Part shown: positions 1-6,200 of the stretch, in pieces
Layout: every line of letters starts with the position of its first letter
Numbering within the stretch: the first letter of the stretch is position 1
NCBI GenBank assembly: GCA_011048475.1
Contig: DSDZ01000095.1
Span: 1-6,200, forward strand
Length of the DNA: 6,200 bases
DNA from: Bacteroides sp.
GTDB taxonomy: Bacteria > Bacteroidota > Bacteroidia > Bacteroidales > GCA-2748055
Reading direction: 5' to 3'
Notes under the pieces: model-generated
The model's database searches: none
What the model was told of the DNA's origin: nothing
The model's input: only the letters and a program-made list of their open reading frames with translations
Position numbers and translations under genes: made by a program

Positions 1-264
1 CTGATGAAGGAGGGACAGGAGGTGGAGATCGTGGTGCACGCAGAAAACGAGACGCCGCTGACCGTTGACCTGCCTCCCTTCGTTGAACTGAAGGTCACCT
101 ACGCCGAGCCCGGAGAAAAGGGGAACACCGCTTCCACCACGGCCCAGAAGCCGGCTGAACTGGAAACCGGAGCCACCGTTATGGTTCCCATTTTCATCAA
201 CACGGGTGAAATGATCAAAGTGGATACACGGGACCGCTCCTATTCTGAAAGGGTAAAGAAATAG
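1..264 (+). CDS. efp: Elongation factor P, C-terminal part (5' end outside window)
   Basis: EF-P binds the ribosome between the P and E sites and relieves stalling at polyproline stretches; it acts in the cytoplasm. The visible 87 residues (frame open from base 1, TAG at 262-264) are roughly the C-terminal half of a protein that is usually about 185-190 residues, so the N-terminal KOW-like domain with the modified tip residue is missing from view. Bases 148-207 fit the family signature K-x-A-x4-G-x2-[LIV]-x-V-P-x2-[LIV]-x2-G exactly, and the end (VDTRDRSYSERVK) is the typical EF-P terminus of domain III. The ATG at base 4 is an internal methionine, not the start. The next gene begins after only two bases, so the two are probably co-transcribed. 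The identification is firm; tip-residue modification cannot be judged. Confidence 0.96.
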   Translation: MMKEGQEVEIVVHAENETPLTVDLPPFVELKVTYAEPGEKGNTASTTAQKPAELETGATVMVPIFINTGEMIKVDTRDRSYSERVKK

Positions 265-266
265 GC

Positions 267-1511
267 ATGGTCAAATTTTCCGAAAACAGGCTCAAACTTT
301 CCACATTCAAGCTGAATGCGCTGCTGGACATCACCCTTGCCATCAACGACAATGTCTCCACCAGCGAACTGATCCGCAGGTACGAGAAACTGCTTACCGA
401 CGATCTGGGCATCGGGAAGGTGATCCTGGTCACCTTCTCCGAAAAATGGGAATGCCTTCTGAACTCCGGTTTCGGGAACAGATTCTTCGAGAAGATCGAG
501 GTGGAAAGGGATTTGATGCCCTATGAGGAGATTTCATTCATCACCTCCGAACCACAGAATTTCCCTGAGCTGGTGGACATTGTGATCCCGGTCACCCACA
601 AAGACGAGGCCATCGCCTTCGTCCTGATCGGTGACATCGAGGAAGAAGGGGAAGGGGTCAGTCCCATCATCAAACACCTGCGGTTCATTCAGACGCTTTC
701 CAACATCATCACCGTTGCCATCGAGAACAAAAGGCTCTTCAAGGAGTCACTGCGCCAGGAAGCGCTGAAAAGGGAGATGGAACTGGCCAGCAGGATGCAG
801 ACCATGCTGATCCCTGCCAGGGAGAAGCTCCCTTCCAACGAGCACATCCGGATGAGGGCATTCTATCATCCGCACTTTGATGTGGGCGGGGACTATTACG
901 ATGTGATCGAGCTTGGAAAGAACGAGGTGGGATTCTGCATTGCGGATGTTTCCGGAAAGGGGATCTCCGCAGCCATCCTCATGTCCAACTTCCAGGCCAA
1001 TCTGAGGGCGCTCTTTACCGAGGGGCAGCCCCTTGCCGAAACCCTGAAAAGACTGAATGAAAGGGTAATGAACAGTGCCAAGGGTGAAAAATTCATCACC
1101 CTTTTCATCGCCCGCTATCACTACCTGAACAGGGAACTGAAGTATGTGAACGCGGGGCACAACCCGCCTTTTCTGTATGAAATGGGATCGGGAAAGCTCA
1201 CCCAGCTCTCCAGCGGCTGCGTGGGGATGGGAATGCTGGATGAACTGCCTTTTGTCAACGAAGCCGCCATTCAGCTGGATGAGCCGGCAAAATTGTTCTG
1301 CTATACAGACGGCCTCGTGGAGGTGATCCACGGATCGGGGGTGAAATTCGGCACGAAGGACCTGGAGAATGCACTCACCAACACCCGTTCGCTGGAACAC
1401 AACATCAAGACGATCATTGACAACCAGAAGATCCTGGAAGGCTCTGCTGCCATCTTCGATGATATCTCCATCATCGGCGCCGAATTCCCCGGCAAAAAAG
1501 GGTTTAATTAA
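267..1511 (+). CDS. GAF plus SpoIIE/RsbU-type PP2C serine phosphatase
   Basis: This is a 414-residue soluble protein with no signal peptide or membrane segment. Residues about 18-155 look like a divergent GAF sensor domain, followed by a helical linker (about 155-185, with the ELASRMQTMLIP segment that typically precedes this catalytic domain). Residues about 195-407 are the SpoIIE-type PP2C domain. Metal-binding motifs are all present: GGDYYD (D209, D212), ADVSGKG (D227), YTDG (D348) and FDD (D398, D399); NAGHNPP (295-301) is also diagnostic. The enzyme should therefore be an active Mn/Mg-dependent phosphatase. Family members usually dephosphorylate STAS-domain anti-anti-sigma factors in partner-switching pathways, with the N-terminal domain sensing the signal; the actual substrate here is unknown, and no STAS or anti-sigma kinase gene lies in the window. 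The ATG at 267 is two bases after the efp stop and is the only early start; there is no strong Shine-Dalgarno sequence. The 3' end overlaps the convergent gene by 4 bp. Confidence 0.93.
   Translation: MVKFSENRLKLSTFKLNALLDITLAINDNVSTSELIRRYEKLLTDDLGIGKVILVTFSEKWECLLNSGFGNRFFEKIEVERDLMPYEEISFITSEPQNFPELVDIVIPVTHKDEAIAFVLIGDIEEEGEGVSPIIKHLRFIQTLSNIITVAIENKRLFKESLRQEALKREMELASRMQTMLIPAREKLPSNEHIRMRAFYHPHFDVGGDYYDVIELGKNEVGFCIADVSGKGISAAILMSNFQANLRALFTEGQPLAETLKRLNERVMNSAKGEKFITLFIARYHYLNRELKYVNAGHNPPFLYEMGSGKLTQLSSGCVGMGMLDELPFVNEAAIQLDEPAKLFCYTDGLVEVIHGSGVKFGTKDLENALTNTRSLEHNIKTIIDNQKILEGSAAIFDDISIIGAEFPGKKGFN
1504..1511. other. Palindrome TTAATTAA holding both convergent stop codons
   Basis: The phosphatase gene ends with TAA at 1509-1511 (+) and the O-antigen ligase gene ends with TAA read from 1510 to 1508 (-), so the genes overlap by 4 bp inside this 8-bp palindrome. 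There is no intergenic space for a terminator between the two converging transcripts, and I see no clear GC-rich hairpin with a T run on either side. The transcripts must therefore end inside, or run antisense into, the opposite coding region. Confidence 0.85.
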
Positions 1512-2989
1512 GCCTTGTTTTCCTTCTGTGCAACAGCATCTTCCTCCTCGGGAGATTCCCTGTGATATACATCCATGGCCACCAGCATGGAGGTATAACC
1601 CCAGAACAGTACTGAGAGTTTGTCCGTATCCAGGAAGTTATTCAGCACGCCGTGCAGATAATAGGAGAAGAGGCCGACCAGAACCGCCAGGGAGAAGATC
1701 CTGACGGATCTCCTTTTCGATGTGAAATAAACCCGTAATCCGGTATAGATGGTGGTCCCGATCACCAGCAGGATACCCACCAGGCCCAGGATCCCTGATT
1801 CTGACAGGGGACCAAGGTATTCGCTATGTGCATTCCCCATGGTTCCGAAATCGGTGCTGATCCTGGTTTTTTCATAGGAGCGCTGATACCGGCCATATTC
1901 AAACTGGTACGTTCCCGGTCCGAATCCGAAAATGGGTTTGTCCCGCCACATGCGGTAAGCACAGCTCCAGCGGTTGATCCGTTCCAGGTTCGACTGGTCC
2001 GTTGAAATGTTGGACATGGACTGGATGTGCTCCGAAAACTCACTGGAGGACTCCACCCGGTTCTTTTCCAGCTCGACCATGATCTGCGACCTGATGGAAA
2101 GGAAAAAGCCGACCAGGACAACAGCCCCCGCCAGGACAATTTCAAACCGGACCCTGAGTTTGATGATGGCCCAGATCACCAGGGACCCGATGATGCTGAT
2201 CCAGGCGGCTCTCGTGTAGGAAAAAATAAGGGCGAAGATAAACAGGATGATCAGCAGCACCATCAAAAAACGGGTATTGGTGTTTTCCCTTTTTATGAGC
2301 AAAAACAGGGCGACCAGGACGGGAAGGATCAGTCCCAGGGTCGCCCCGTAGGAAGTATGATCCTTGTAAAAGGGCTTGGAAACACTGTGGGCCATCATCT
2401 GGTTATTCAGCCCGTATCCGGCATGGTTGATCAGGGTGTAGACGATAACCCCTGCAAAAGCGATGATGAACAGCCAGACATAGGTGTGCATGCTCCTTTC
2501 TTTTCTGAATACCTGCGAAGCGACCAGGTAAAAACCCACGATGAACCAGAGCCTGGAAGCAAGCATCTTGAATGATACCACCGGATCGGAGCTGGTGATG
2601 CTGGTGACCAGCATCCAGGCAAGGTGGAAATAGACGGCCAGGGTGACCGGGTGCCTCAGGACGCGGAGATCGATCCTGGCGCCCATCAGGTATTTCAAAA
2701 GATACAGCAGCAGCAATCCGGCAAGCAGCGGCTCGGTGGGAAGAAACATGTCAATGGAAAGCCCCTTCACAAGCGTGCTCAGTGGAATGGAGAGGGGGAC
2801 AAAGAAGACAATGGCAAGCAGATACTTGTCAATGGAGATAATGGCCAGGGCCACAAACAGCAGGAGGGCGGGAATGAGCGGCACATAGTAAATCTCAAAT
2901 GCCAGCATCACCGCATTCAGTGCGATGAATGACAGGATGATCCCCCAGAAAAGGGGTCGCGGGTACCGTTCCAGGGGCCAGGCAATCAT
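1508..2989 (-). CDS. O-antigen ligase/polymerase family (Wzy_C) membrane protein
   Basis: This is a 493-residue polytopic inner-membrane protein with about ten or more hydrophobic segments and a large polar loop at about 300-390. It carries the family hallmarks: SYTRAAW (257-263) at the end of a membrane helix, then NRW (339-341) leading to PIFGFGPGTY (352-361), and NAHSEYLGPLSESG (386-399) just before the next membrane helix. Members either polymerise lipid-linked repeat units (Wzy) or attach polymer to lipid A core or protein (WaaL, PglL-like). Sequence inspection alone does not separate these roles. Direct coupling to a chain-length regulator gene (ATGA overlap at 2986-2989) favours the polymerase role, which is inference. 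The C-terminal tail from about residue 477 is short, charged and probably cytoplasmic. It is the last gene of the - strand cluster, and the reading frame is intact. Confidence 0.88.
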   Translation of the reverse strand: MIAWPLERYPRPLFWGIILSFIALNAVMLAFEIYYVPLIPALLLFVALAIISIDKYLLAIVFFVPLSIPLSTLVKGLSIDMFLPTEPLLAGLLLLYLLKYLMGARIDLRVLRHPVTLAVYFHLAWMLVTSITSSDPVVSFKMLASRLWFIVGFYLVASQVFRKERSMHTYVWLFIIAFAGVIVYTLINHAGYGLNNQMMAHSVSKPFYKDHTSYGATLGLILPVLVALFLLIKRENTNTRFLMVLLIILFIFALIFSYTRAAWISIIGSLVIWAIIKLRVRFEIVLAGAVVLVGFFLSIRSQIMVELEKNRVESSSEFSEHIQSMSNISTDQSNLERINRWSCAYRMWRDKPIFGFGPGTYQFEYGRYQRSYEKTRISTDFGTMGNAHSEYLGPLSESGILGLVGILLVIGTTIYTGLRVYFTSKRRSVRIFSLAVLVGLFSYYLHGVLNNFLDTDKLSVLFWGYTSMLVAMDVYHRESPEEEDAVAQKENKA

Positions 2990-3963
2990 TGTTCTTCCCT
3001 CAGGACATTTGCCCGCTCCTTCACGCTGTCGATCACGATCAGTACGATCAGGGCAAAGAGCAGTGAGGCGAACGTTGAGACAATAACGATCAGGGATTTG
3101 TTGGGATAAGCTTTTTTCTCCGGGGGGAACGCCCGTTCCACAACGAATTTATAAGGCAGGTTCTGTTCCGCTTCAAGCCGGGCTTCCTTGTACCGGAGCC
3201 TCAGTCCCGCTTCAATCTGCGATTCGGTCCTGACCGCATTCAGCGTGGAAAGCAGCGGGGCCCCGTGACCGGCAACTGTCTTGATCAGGGCCTCCGTGGC
3301 GTCATCTCCCCGCTCGCCCTCGACCTTATCGGACATCTCCTCACTGAGCACGCTCAACGAGTCCTGCAACTGGACCAGGCGCTGCGCTGCCTCCTGGTAT
3401 TCTTTTTCAACCAGGTGCAGTGCCACGACGGCCCGCTCCTTCTTCATGCTGTTGTACACGGTATCCACGAGATCTGCAATATCGTTGGCAATGCTTGCCG
3501 AAATATCGGGATCCTTGTCCATGACCGAGATTTCGACCGACATGAACTCGGTGAGCCGGAAATTGATATTGGATTTATAGGTCTCGAACAGCTCTGTCAT
3601 GGGATATTTGCCATCCGGGTCTATTTCATAATGTTCCATCAGGTTGTACTTTTCGATGATCCGGGTCCGGACAGGCTCGGAATGCAGCACCTGAAGCAGC
3701 TGCTCCGCTTCTTCCTCCTCCCCGAATCCATGGACATTCTTACCTGAATAGTAATTCACCAGCAATTCCTTTGAAACGTTGGTATTCGTGGCCGGGAACA
3801 TAATTACCGAGGATTCGTACATGGGTGTGATCATCAGGGAAACAATAATGGAAGTAATCCCGGCAACGAGACCCACCACAATAAGCACAAACCGTTTTTT
3901 CCAAATGTAGATCAGAAGATCCACAGAATTGAAGTTGTATCTTCTCTGCTTTTGATTATCCAT
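2986..3963 (-). CDS. Wzz-type polysaccharide chain-length determinant protein
   Basis: This 325-residue protein has the standard polysaccharide co-polymerase layout: a short cytoplasmic N-terminus, TM1 at about residues 25-45, a large periplasmic region, and TM2 at about 291-311 with a short basic/acidic tail. The N-terminal block (DLLIYIWKKRFVLIVVGLVAG, then a TPMYESS motif at 46-52) matches the Wzz domain. The periplasmic part has a helical, coiled-coil-prone stretch at about 176-212. A proline-containing segment (FPPEKKAYPNKS, 279-290) precedes TM2, as is typical. Such proteins set the length of O-antigen, capsule or exopolysaccharide by working with a Wzy polymerase in the inner membrane. 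There is no C-terminal tyrosine kinase domain, so it is not a Wzc-type fusion. The ATG at 3963 follows the tyrS stop by 11 bp with no Shine-Dalgarno sequence (upstream is A/T rich). The TGA overlaps the start of the next gene, the O-antigen ligase family protein. Confidence 0.88.
   Translation of the reverse strand: MDNQKQRRYNFNSVDLLIYIWKKRFVLIVVGLVAGITSIIVSLMITPMYESSVIMFPATNTNVSKELLVNYYSGKNVHGFGEEEEAEQLLQVLHSEPVRTRIIEKYNLMEHYEIDPDGKYPMTELFETYKSNINFRLTEFMSVEISVMDKDPDISASIANDIADLVDTVYNSMKKERAVVALHLVEKEYQEAAQRLVQLQDSLSVLSEEMSDKVEGERGDDATEALIKTVAGHGAPLLSTLNAVRTESQIEAGLRLRYKEARLEAEQNLPYKFVVERAFPPEKKAYPNKSLIVIVSTFASLLFALIVLIVIDSVKERANVLREEQ
2997..3001 (-). promoter_or_regulatory. Shine-Dalgarno-like GAGGG for the O-antigen ligase gene
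   Basis: Read on the - strand, GAGGG lies 7 nt before the ATG at 2989, inside the end of the upstream Wzz-like gene. It supports this start and suggests re-initiation at the ATGA overlap. The other starts on this strand (tyrS, wzz-like, cvpA) have no comparable motif, as is common in Bacteroidota. Confidence 0.5.
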
Positions 3964-3974
3964 GATTTTGAAAA

Positions 3975-5267
3975 TTATGTTTCTTTAACCCTGACCAAAA
4001 AGTAGTTTTTCTTCCCTTTCTGAACCAGCAAATATTTGTTTCCGATGAGATCCTCCGCCAAGATCTTCCCTTCGGGATCAGTGATCTTTTCCTTGTTGAT
4101 GCTTACCCCTCCGCCTGCGACCAGTCTTCTCACCTCACCCCTTGAAGAAAAAATCCCGGTCTCCTCGGCCAGCAGCTGTGAAACGCTTGAATCCAGAGCC
4201 GCACGGGTAATCTCATGGAGGGGAACCCCTTCAAAGATGGTCAGGAACAGATCCTCGCTCATCTTCCGCAGGGTTTCCTTTGTCCCCTTCCCGAACAAAA
4301 TGCCGGATGCCTCCACCGCCAATTCATACTCCTCCCTGGAATGGACCATCACGGTCACCTCCTCGGCCAGTCTCCTCTGCAGCACACGGGTATGGGGTGC
4401 TTTTTCGTGTTCCTTCACAAGCGCTTCGATCTCTTCCCGGGTCAGCATGGTAAATATTTTCAGGTATTTCTCGGCGTCCTCATCCGAAACATTCAGCCAG
4501 AACTGGTAAAACTTGTAGACTGAGGTACGTTCAGGATCCAGCCACACATTCCCTTCCTCTGTCTTTCCGAACTTCCCTCCGTCGGATTTGGTGATCAGCG
4601 GACAGGTAAGTGCAAAGGCCTCCCCACCGTCGATCCGCCTGATCAGCTCGGTTCCGGTGACAATGTTGCCCCACTGATCGGATCCTCCCATCTGCAGCTT
4701 GCATCCGTATTCCCTGTAAAGCACAAGAAAATCATATCCCTGCACAAGCTGGTAGGTGAATTCCGTGAAGGACATGCCTGTTTTGCTGTCCTCTCCCAGC
4801 CTTTTTTTCACGGAATCTTTGGCGATCATGTAATTGACCGTGATATGCTTCCCGATATCCCGGATGAACCCCAGGAAAGAATAATCCTTCATCCAGTCAT
4901 AATTGTTCACCATCACGGCCCGGTTGGGGGCTTCCGTATCGAAATCAAGAAATTTCGAGATCTGCTTTTTCAGTCCCTCCTGGTTTTTCCTGAGGGTTTC
5001 TTCATCCAGCAGGTTGCGCTCCGCGGAACGTCCGCTGGGATCACCGATCATCCCCGTGGCTCCTCCGACCAGGGCAATGGGACGGTGCCCCGCGTGCTGA
5101 AGATGCCTGAGCATCATCAATCCGACCAGGTGACCGATGTGGAGGGAATCGGCCGTGGGATCGATCCCCACATATGCCGATACGGTCTCCCTTTCGAGGA
5201 TTTCCCCGGTACCGGGCATGATGTCGTGGATCATCCCCCGCCATTGAAGCTCCTTAACAAAATTCAT
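3975..5267 (-). CDS. tyrS: Tyrosyl-tRNA synthetase
   Basis: Cytoplasmic class Ic aminoacyl-tRNA synthetase that charges tRNA-Tyr with tyrosine using ATP. Its 430 residues match the usual bacterial TyrRS length. The Rossmann-fold catalytic domain shows GIDPTAD (34-40), the HIGH motif (43-46), YQLVQGYDF (172-180, tyrosine-binding residues), GGSDQWGN (194-201) and the KMSKS-equivalent KFGKT (232-236). The C-terminal part (about 365-425) is an S4-like RNA-binding domain, with SRGEVRRLVAGGGVSIN at 375-391. All key motifs are present, so it should be active. The ATG at 5267 overlaps the TGA of the upstream cvpA-like gene by 4 bp (ATGA), which fixes the start well and implies translational coupling. 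No T-box leader is possible at this position because the gene begins inside the preceding coding sequence. This is probably the main TyrRS of the cell. Confidence 0.98.
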   Translation of the reverse strand: MNFVKELQWRGMIHDIMPGTGEILERETVSAYVGIDPTADSLHIGHLVGLMMLRHLQHAGHRPIALVGGATGMIGDPSGRSAERNLLDEETLRKNQEGLKKQISKFLDFDTEAPNRAVMVNNYDWMKDYSFLGFIRDIGKHITVNYMIAKDSVKKRLGEDSKTGMSFTEFTYQLVQGYDFLVLYREYGCKLQMGGSDQWGNIVTGTELIRRIDGGEAFALTCPLITKSDGGKFGKTEEGNVWLDPERTSVYKFYQFWLNVSDEDAEKYLKIFTMLTREEIEALVKEHEKAPHTRVLQRRLAEEVTVMVHSREEYELAVEASGILFGKGTKETLRKMSEDLFLTIFEGVPLHEITRAALDSSVSQLLAEETGIFSSRGEVRRLVAGGGVSINKEKITDPEGKILAEDLIGNKYLLVQKGKKNYFLVRVKET

Positions 5268-5833
5268 TTTACTGATAAACTGTTTCTATCCGTATAAATT
5301 GTTTCCATCGCAATGGTTTTGTCCTCCCTGCGGGGGACATACTCTTTCCATTCTTCCTTTTTCAAATAGGGGAAGACCGCCGGGGCGAAATCCGACAGCG
5401 GCCGGTAAAGCAAGGAGCCGTCAATGTGCTCCTGCTTAATGATCTGGCGTTCCGCATTCACCTGGTTGATGGGCCAGAGGATCATGCTGATCACAAAAGC
5501 GGTGACGGCCACACCGAATACCATTCCGAGCAACCTGTTCACTAAATTCAGGGCCACTGCCCTGATCAGTCGGTCCACCACGAATGCCGCTGCATGCACG
5601 ACCAGTACAATGGTCACAAATGCCACGGCAAAGGCGATTACGTTGATGTGCTGCGGTGAAATATTGAATACCGAATTCAGCAGGTCCGCAAACAGTGGCC
5701 TGAACTGGATCGCCCCCACGATCCCCAGGACAAGCGCCAGCAGGGAGGCGGCCATGTAGACCAATCCTTTTTTGAATCCCCTGTAAAGCGCAAATGCAAT
5801 CGGGATCAGAAATATAATGTCCAGCACATTCAT
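5264..5833 (-). CDS. CvpA family inner-membrane protein
   Basis: A 189-residue protein with four predicted membrane segments (about 4-19, 26-44, 64-86 and 101-121) and a polar C-terminal tail of about 65 residues. The opening (MNVLDIIFLIPIAFALYRGFKKG) is characteristic of the CvpA/colicin V production family, with the conserved RGFKKG after the first helix. In Escherichia coli CvpA is needed for colicin V export and is linked to envelope stress resistance; its biochemical role is not settled, and none should be assumed for this homologue. The ATG at 5833 is the first gene start of the - strand cluster, with no Shine-Dalgarno sequence. The TGA overlaps the tyrS start (ATGA, 5264-5267). It is the promoter-proximal gene of the likely operon cvpA-tyrS-wzz-ligase. 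Confidence 0.85.
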   Translation of the reverse strand: MNVLDIIFLIPIAFALYRGFKKGLVYMAASLLALVLGIVGAIQFRPLFADLLNSVFNISPQHINVIAFAVAFVTIVLVVHAAAFVVDRLIRAVALNLVNRLLGMVFGVAVTAFVISMILWPINQVNAERQIIKQEHIDGSLLYRPLSDFAPAVFPYLKKEEWKEYVPRREDKTIAMETIYTDRNSLSVK

Positions 5834-5853
5834 CGGGCCGTGTTAAAGTGCCA

Positions 5854-5886
5854 CAAATTAAGGGAATTCTTCTGATATTTGACAAT
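5854..5886 (-). promoter_or_regulatory. Possible Bacteroidota-type promoter for the cvpA-tyrS cluster
   Basis: Read on the - strand, ATTG at 5886-5883 is followed 21 nt later by TTAATTTG (5861-5854), one mismatch from the Bacteroidota -7 consensus TAnnTTTG; the -33 consensus is TTTG/TTG. Transcription would begin roughly 10-15 nt before the ATG at 5833. The match is imperfect and such motifs occur by chance, but this 85-bp spacer is the only non-coding place for the cluster promoter. Confidence 0.3.
5874..5881 (+). promoter_or_regulatory. Possible -7 element for the histidine-rich protein gene
   Basis: GATATTTG is one mismatch from TAnnTTTG and lies 37 nt before the ATG at 5919. No convincing TTG -33 element sits at the expected distance upstream, so this is weak. 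It lies within the span of the proposed oppositely directed promoter, so the two could compete. Confidence 0.22.
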
Positions 5887-5918
5887 GTTTTTTCCTGATC
5901 ACCATCTGCATCTCTCTC

Positions 5919-6200
5919 ATGCATAGTAAAGGAACGTTATTGACCTGTCTGTTTATTGTTTACTTTCAAATACTGTATGCACAGGAACAATCCCGGGACC
6001 ATGCATATGACCACCATCACCGGCACAGCGAGATCAGCCTGGGCGCCGGTGCGGTCTTAATGCCCTGGGAATCCGCCTGGGGGTTTGGGCTCCACCTGCA
6101 CGGAACCACAGGGATCACGGGATGGATGGGAGCCGGTGCTGGTTTTGAACTGATCACCGGCGAACATACCCATTACACCATTACCGGTCTGCTTCATTTC
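5919..6200 (+). CDS. Small exported histidine-rich protein, probable outer-membrane barrel (3' end outside window)
   Basis: The frame is open from ATG 5919 to the window end (94 residues seen), with an in-frame stop upstream at 5880-5882. Residues 1-21 form a signal peptide: a short basic start, a hydrophobic core (LLTCLFIVYFQIL) and a likely signal peptidase I site YA|QEQ. The cysteine at residue 10 lies inside the core and does not look like a lipobox. The mature part starts with a histidine cluster (DHAYDHHHRH, 27-36). It continues with alternating, glycine- and aromatic-rich segments (SLGAGAVLMPWESAWGFGLH, GWMGAGAGFELI, YTITGLLHF) that resemble beta-strands of an outer-membrane barrel. 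Histidine makes up 10 of the 73 mature residues seen, including HLH and HTH pairs. A role in metal binding or transport is possible but is inference only. I do not recognise a named family with confidence. No Shine-Dalgarno sequence precedes the start. Confidence 0.72.
   Translation, partial: MHSKGTLLTCLFIVYFQILYAQEQSRDHAYDHHHRHSEISLGAGAVLMPWESAWGFGLHLHGTTGITGWMGAGAGFELITGEHTHYTITGLLHF

Noticed and set aside
747..1400. A 217-codon open frame antisense to the phosphatase gene
   Set aside because: It lies entirely within a well-supported gene whose motifs are intact. Its translation has no recognisable domain and looks like a codon-usage shadow.
1484..1530. A possible terminator hairpin at the convergent junction
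   Set aside because: Only weak pairing (a CCC/GGG and a GGC/GCC with long A/T loops) is visible, with no stable stem followed by a T run.
2027..2575. A 182-codon open frame antisense to the O-antigen ligase gene
   Set aside because: Its composition (very rich in D, Q, G, K) is what results from reading membrane-protein codons on the opposite strand. There is no plausible start context or family.
3265..3747. A 160-codon open frame antisense to the Wzz-like gene
   Set aside because: It is a shadow of a clear gene, with no domain or supporting context.
5879..5884. A perfect TTGACA hexamer on the + strand ahead of the last gene
   Set aside because: No -10 TATAAT-like sequence lies about 17 nt downstream, and Bacteroidota sigma factors do not use this consensus. 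Treated as chance.
5436..5924. A 162-codon - strand frame overlapping the CvpA gene and the divergent spacer
   Set aside because: It is out of frame with the well-matched CvpA product, rich in C, R and G, and lacks the membrane pattern expected of a real gene here.
5885..5926. A 13-codon upstream frame (ATG 5885 to TAG 5926) overlapping the start of the histidine-rich gene, itself with several histidines
   Set aside because: It is too short to support, has no ribosome binding site, and its histidines come from a C/A/T-rich stretch. A regulatory leader peptide cannot be argued from this alone.

Overview
The window looks like ordinary chromosomal DNA of a Gram-negative bacterium of the phylum Bacteroidota, most likely near the Bacteroidales. 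This is inferred from the EF-P C-terminus, the short CvpA protein, the Wzz/O-antigen-ligase style proteins, the general lack of Shine-Dalgarno sequences, and possible TAnnTTTG-like -7 elements. No lineage marker such as rRNA is present. Base composition is moderate and even, and nothing suggests an island or a foreign segment. I see no tRNA, rRNA, CRISPR array, insertion sequence or phage gene.

Layout. Bases 1-1511 (+ strand) carry the 3' end of efp (elongation factor P). Two bases later comes a complete GAF plus SpoIIE/RsbU-type PP2C phosphatase gene. Bases 1508-5833 (- strand) carry four tightly packed genes, read from high to low coordinate: a CvpA-family membrane protein, tyrS (tyrosyl-tRNA synthetase), a Wzz-type polysaccharide chain-length protein, and an O-antigen ligase/polymerase family membrane protein. 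Two of the three junctions are 4-bp ATGA stop/start overlaps and the third is an 11-bp gap, so this is probably one transcript. The phosphatase and ligase genes converge and overlap by 4 bp inside a TTAATTAA palindrome. An 85-bp divergent spacer (5834-5918) separates cvpA from a + strand gene, cut by the window end, for a small exported histidine-rich protein.

Function. The - strand cluster mixes a housekeeping translation enzyme (TyrRS) with inner-membrane proteins, two of which (Wzz and Wzy/WaaL-like) form a plausible module for assembling a surface polysaccharide. The + strand pair puts a translation factor beside a regulatory phosphatase that probably acts in a partner-switching pathway, though no partner gene is visible here. 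All genes that are fully visible appear intact. I did not find convincing evidence of a previously undescribed system. The most worthwhile leads are the histidine-rich exported protein and the tight coupling of unrelated genes.
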